Below are positions 61,947 through 64,000 of a DNA stretch of 64,000 nt, in pieces (the first letter of the stretch is position 1; each line of letters starts with the position of its first letter). The notes beneath the pieces were generated by a model, which worked only from the letters and a program-made list of their open reading frames with translations, was not told the DNA's origin and searched no databases. The stretch covers positions 186,001 through 250,000 of the forward strand of contig LNEV01000008.1 of assembly GCA_001464335.1 (NCBI GenBank), given 5' to 3'. Made by a program: the position numbers and the translations under genes. The stretch is from Rhizobiales bacterium Ga0077545 (GTDB taxonomy: Bacteria; Pseudomonadota; Alphaproteobacteria; Rhizobiales; Methylopilaceae).

Positions 61947-62519
61947 TCAGTAGACTTCGCTGTTGATTTTGACGAAGCGGTCGACGCCGATGATCGCTTC
62001 GCGCGCCGTGCGCAATTCAGCGATGACGCTGCGCGCGATCGAATTGTCCTCGCGCATTTCATCGCGCACGATCGCTCGGATTGCATCCACATGCGCGTCG
62101 ATCAGTTCGATGATCTGGCGTTCGATGGCTTCGACACCATCGATCAGATCGCAAAGACCGTCGGCGATTTCGCCGGCAAGCGGATAGCCGAACGTGCGGC
62201 CCTGGCCACGGATGTCGTGCGAGGCGCGGTAGAGAACCTGCTGATTGTCGACGTCTTTTGGCGCGGTCTTGAATTTTTCGCGCGCGGCCTCGAGCTTGGT
62301 TGTCTCGTCCGACATCCACGCCACGAAATTGGTTTCGAGCTGGGCGAGCGCCTTTTCGGCACGCTCCAGCGCGTCCGCATCGAACCCGTCTTTGGTCGCG
62401 CCCGTCCCGCCGATCGCCATTGCGCGGTCGCGCAAAGTGGTCGGAGGAATGATGATGGAGTGGTCCTTGTGGACGATGGTCTCCGGCTTTTTTTCCAGAC
62501 GTCTCATGGCGCCGCTCAC
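61947..62519 (-). CDS. Hpt-domain phosphotransfer protein
   Basis: This 190-residue protein has a central Hpt core LYRASHDIRGQGRTFGYPL whose His in SHDIRGQG is the likely phospho-acceptor, in contrast to the Gln-containing Hpt-like protein at 5578-5937. N- and C-terminal helical tails flank it. The GTG at 62519 overlaps the receiver gene's stop by 4 nt; an ATG four codons on (62507) is an alternative start. Confidence 0.85.
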   Translation of the reverse strand: MSGAMRRLEKKPETIVHKDHSIIIPPTTLRDRAMAIGGTGATKDGFDADALERAEKALAQLETNFVAWMSDETTKLEAAREKFKTAPKDVDNQQVLYRASHDIRGQGRTFGYPLAGEIADGLCDLIDGVEAIERQIIELIDAHVDAIRAIVRDEMREDNSIARSVIAELRTAREAIIGVDRFVKINSEVY

Positions 62520-63067
62520 ATCGCCCCCCGCGCTTTGTTGTAGAGGGGCTGCTGTTCGATGATTTCCGCACCGGCGGCGCCGGGCCCGCGCCGTTCCTGG
62601 CCTCCGTAATTGCTGCTCGACGTACGCCGGCGATCGGGGCCGAAATAATCGCGCGTCTGTACGAACGGACGTGGATTGACGACGACGTTGAGAATGCGCT
62701 GATACAGCGATTTGGCTGAGATCGGCTTGCAGAGGAACTCGGTGACGCCGGCATCGCGGGCGCGCAGAACGCGGCTTTTCTCCGAATGGCCGGTCAGCAT
62801 GATGATCGGTGCGTACGGGTTCGCATTGGCGCCCGGCTTGCGGATCATCGCCGTCAGTTCGAGCCCGTCGAAGATGGGCATGGCCCAGTCCGTGATGACG
62901 ATGTCGGGAAGATAGGTCGTGTAGGCTTCGAGGCCGGCCGCACCGTCTTCGGCCTCATAGACCTCGCGCGCGCCGAAGCTGTGGAGCAGCGTTCGCAGGA
63001 TGCGTCGCATATGGGCGTTGTCGTCGATGACGAGGAAACGCAATTTGTTGAAGTCGACGCGGATCAT
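62516..63067 (-). CDS. Response regulator (receiver domain, CheY-like)
   Basis: This 183-residue protein is one receiver domain (residues about 10-130) with the acidic pair IDDN, phospho-acceptor Asp in IVITDWAMP, Thr in IIMLTGHS and Lys in EFLCKPIS, then a short basic, Gln/Arg-rich tail with YFGPDRRR. No output domain, so it likely passes phosphate or binds a partner. It is translationally coupled to the Hpt protein; the two with DUF2336 look like one signalling module. Confidence 0.9.
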   Translation of the reverse strand: MIRVDFNKLRFLVIDDNAHMRRILRTLLHSFGAREVYEAEDGAAGLEAYTTYLPDIVITDWAMPIFDGLELTAMIRKPGANANPYAPIIMLTGHSEKSRVLRARDAGVTEFLCKPISAKSLYQRILNVVVNPRPFVQTRDYFGPDRRRTSSSNYGGQERRGPGAAGAEIIEQQPLYNKARGAM

Positions 63068-63136
63068 GTTCTAACGGAGCCTTCGGCAGCCGTTATCACC
63101 TTGCCACAATTCGGTTAACACAAGGTTCGGTTGCGC

Positions 63137-63979
63137 TCAGCGCCCCGAGAACTGCTCGGCGATGATGCGTTCTTCCATTCCGTGGTCGGGATCGTGAAGC
63201 ATCACCATGCCGCGGTCCCGGTCGAGGCGGATGATGACCTCGACGGCATTGCGGAATTCGGTGTGGTCGGCGACAGCCGATGCCGGGCGCTTGACCGGAT
63301 CGAGCACGCCGAGCCGCACTTCGGAACTGTCGGGAAGCAGCGCGCCGCGCCAGCGCTTTGGCCGGAACGGGTTCAGCGGCGTCAACGCCAGGAGATTGGC
63401 GTTGAGGGGAACGATCGGGCCATAGGCCGAATGGTTGTAGGCTGTCGACCCGGCGGGGGTCGCAACCAGCGCCCCGTCGCCGATCAACTCCTTCATGCGG
63501 ATCGTCCCGTCGACCCAGATTTCGAGCTTCGCCGCCTGAAAGCTCTGGCGGTAGATCGAGACCTCATTGATCGCACGGGCGAAATGCCGGTTTCCCTCGA
63601 TGTCGAGGACATGCATGACGAGCGGACGGATGCGCGTCGGAACGGCCGCTTCGAGACGCTCGCGCAGGCCTTCCTCGCGATAATCGTTCATCAGGAAACC
63701 GACCGTGCCGCGATGCATGCCGTAGATTGGCGTGCCCTTGTCCATCAGGCGGTGCAGCGCCTCCAGCATGAGGCCATCGCCGCCAAGCGCGACAACGACA
63801 TCGGCCTCATCAAGGGGGACATTTCCATAGGCGTGTGACAGGCGCCGAGCGGCCGTTCGGGCTTCGTCCGCTCCAGAGGCGACGAAGGCGATCTTGCTGA
63901 AGCGCGGCGGTGCCAGCGGCTCCGGTTCCGGATGCAGCCCGTCGACCACCAATCCATCAAATGACGTTGTCGTCGGCAC
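63137..63979 (-). CDS. nadK: NAD kinase
   Basis: This 280-residue enzyme has the GGDG motif in VVALGGDGLMLEAL and the NE/D motif in ARAINEVSIYR, followed by GDGALVATPAGSTAY. It phosphorylates NAD to NADP (EC 2.7.1.23). The start used is a GTG at 63979, which adds a 27-residue lead before FSKIAFVAS, the usual family N-terminus. A start nearer that point is possible but no ATG is available there. Confidence 0.92.
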   Translation of the reverse strand: MPTTTSFDGLVVDGLHPEPEPLAPPRFSKIAFVASGADEARTAARRLSHAYGNVPLDEADVVVALGGDGLMLEALHRLMDKGTPIYGMHRGTVGFLMNDYREEGLRERLEAAVPTRIRPLVMHVLDIEGNRHFARAINEVSIYRQSFQAAKLEIWVDGTIRMKELIGDGALVATPAGSTAYNHSAYGPIVPLNANLLALTPLNPFRPKRWRGALLPDSSEVRLGVLDPVKRPASAVADHTEFRNAVEVIIRLDRDRGMVMLHDPDHGMEERIIAEQFSGR

Positions 63980-64000
63980 GAGGTATCACCGGAGCGAATG

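Overview
The window reads as a high-GC chromosome segment from an alphaproteobacterium of the order Hyphomicrobiales (Rhizobiales). The evidence is a giant coiled-coil protein resembling the growth-pole-ring protein of polarly growing rhizobia, a sitABCD manganese importer with Mur/Fur-like operators, the small DUF2934, DUF3008, DUF3126 and DUF2336 families, a bacteriophytochrome with an HWE/HisKA_2-type kinase, and abundant rhizobial-style palindromic intergenic repeats. The genus cannot be fixed from sequence alone. No species-level or database comparison was possible.

Layout. 1-6.7 kb: the N-terminal 1135 codons of a GPR-like polar growth protein, a ferredoxin-NADP reductase with its [2Fe-2S] ferredoxin, and a divergent pair of an Hpt-like protein without its histidine and a SixA phosphohistidine phosphatase. 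6.7-14 kb: ycjX and ycjF separated by an opposite-strand GIY-YIG gene set among palindromes, small stress-type proteins, an AbrB transporter overlapping ribBX, and aroC. 14-17 kb: a lower-GC two-gene insert (unknown protein plus DUF488), an EAL phosphodiesterase and copy 1 of a mosaic repeat. 17-23 kb: sitABCD and a cystine/amino-acid ABC importer. 23-28 kb: bacteriophytochrome kinase, a DJ-1/PfpI protein, a VOC protein and an MFS exporter. 28-32 kb: a phosphonate-type phnDCE1E2 importer with a TSUP exporter and a Pho-box-like site. 32-34.5 kb: a nucleotidyltransferase and a metallophosphoesterase.

34.5-37.5 kb is the clearest accessory block: a low-GC, overlapping two-gene cassette of a Swt1-type HEPN protein (RNase motif intact) and a STAND-like AAA+ ATPase with a helical C-terminal repeat region. 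It abuts copy 2 of the mosaic repeat. This is the best candidate for an undescribed, probably defensive, system.

38-64 kb is largely core: slyX, several c-di-GMP genes (GGDEF, GAF-GGDEF-EAL, double PilZ, LapG-type cysteine peptidase), cinA-like, tRNA-Leu(UAA), a 24-residue membrane protein, an RNA helicase, wrbA, an FAD monooxygenase, cysE, PAP2, rhomboid, CBS, hisI-folE, a SufU-like scaffold with yidD, thrS, a nitroreductase-flavin reductase pair, a lytic transglycosylase, and a DUF2336/Hpt/REC phosphorelay locus beside NAD kinase. Several start codons are TTG or GTG; each is justified in its entry.
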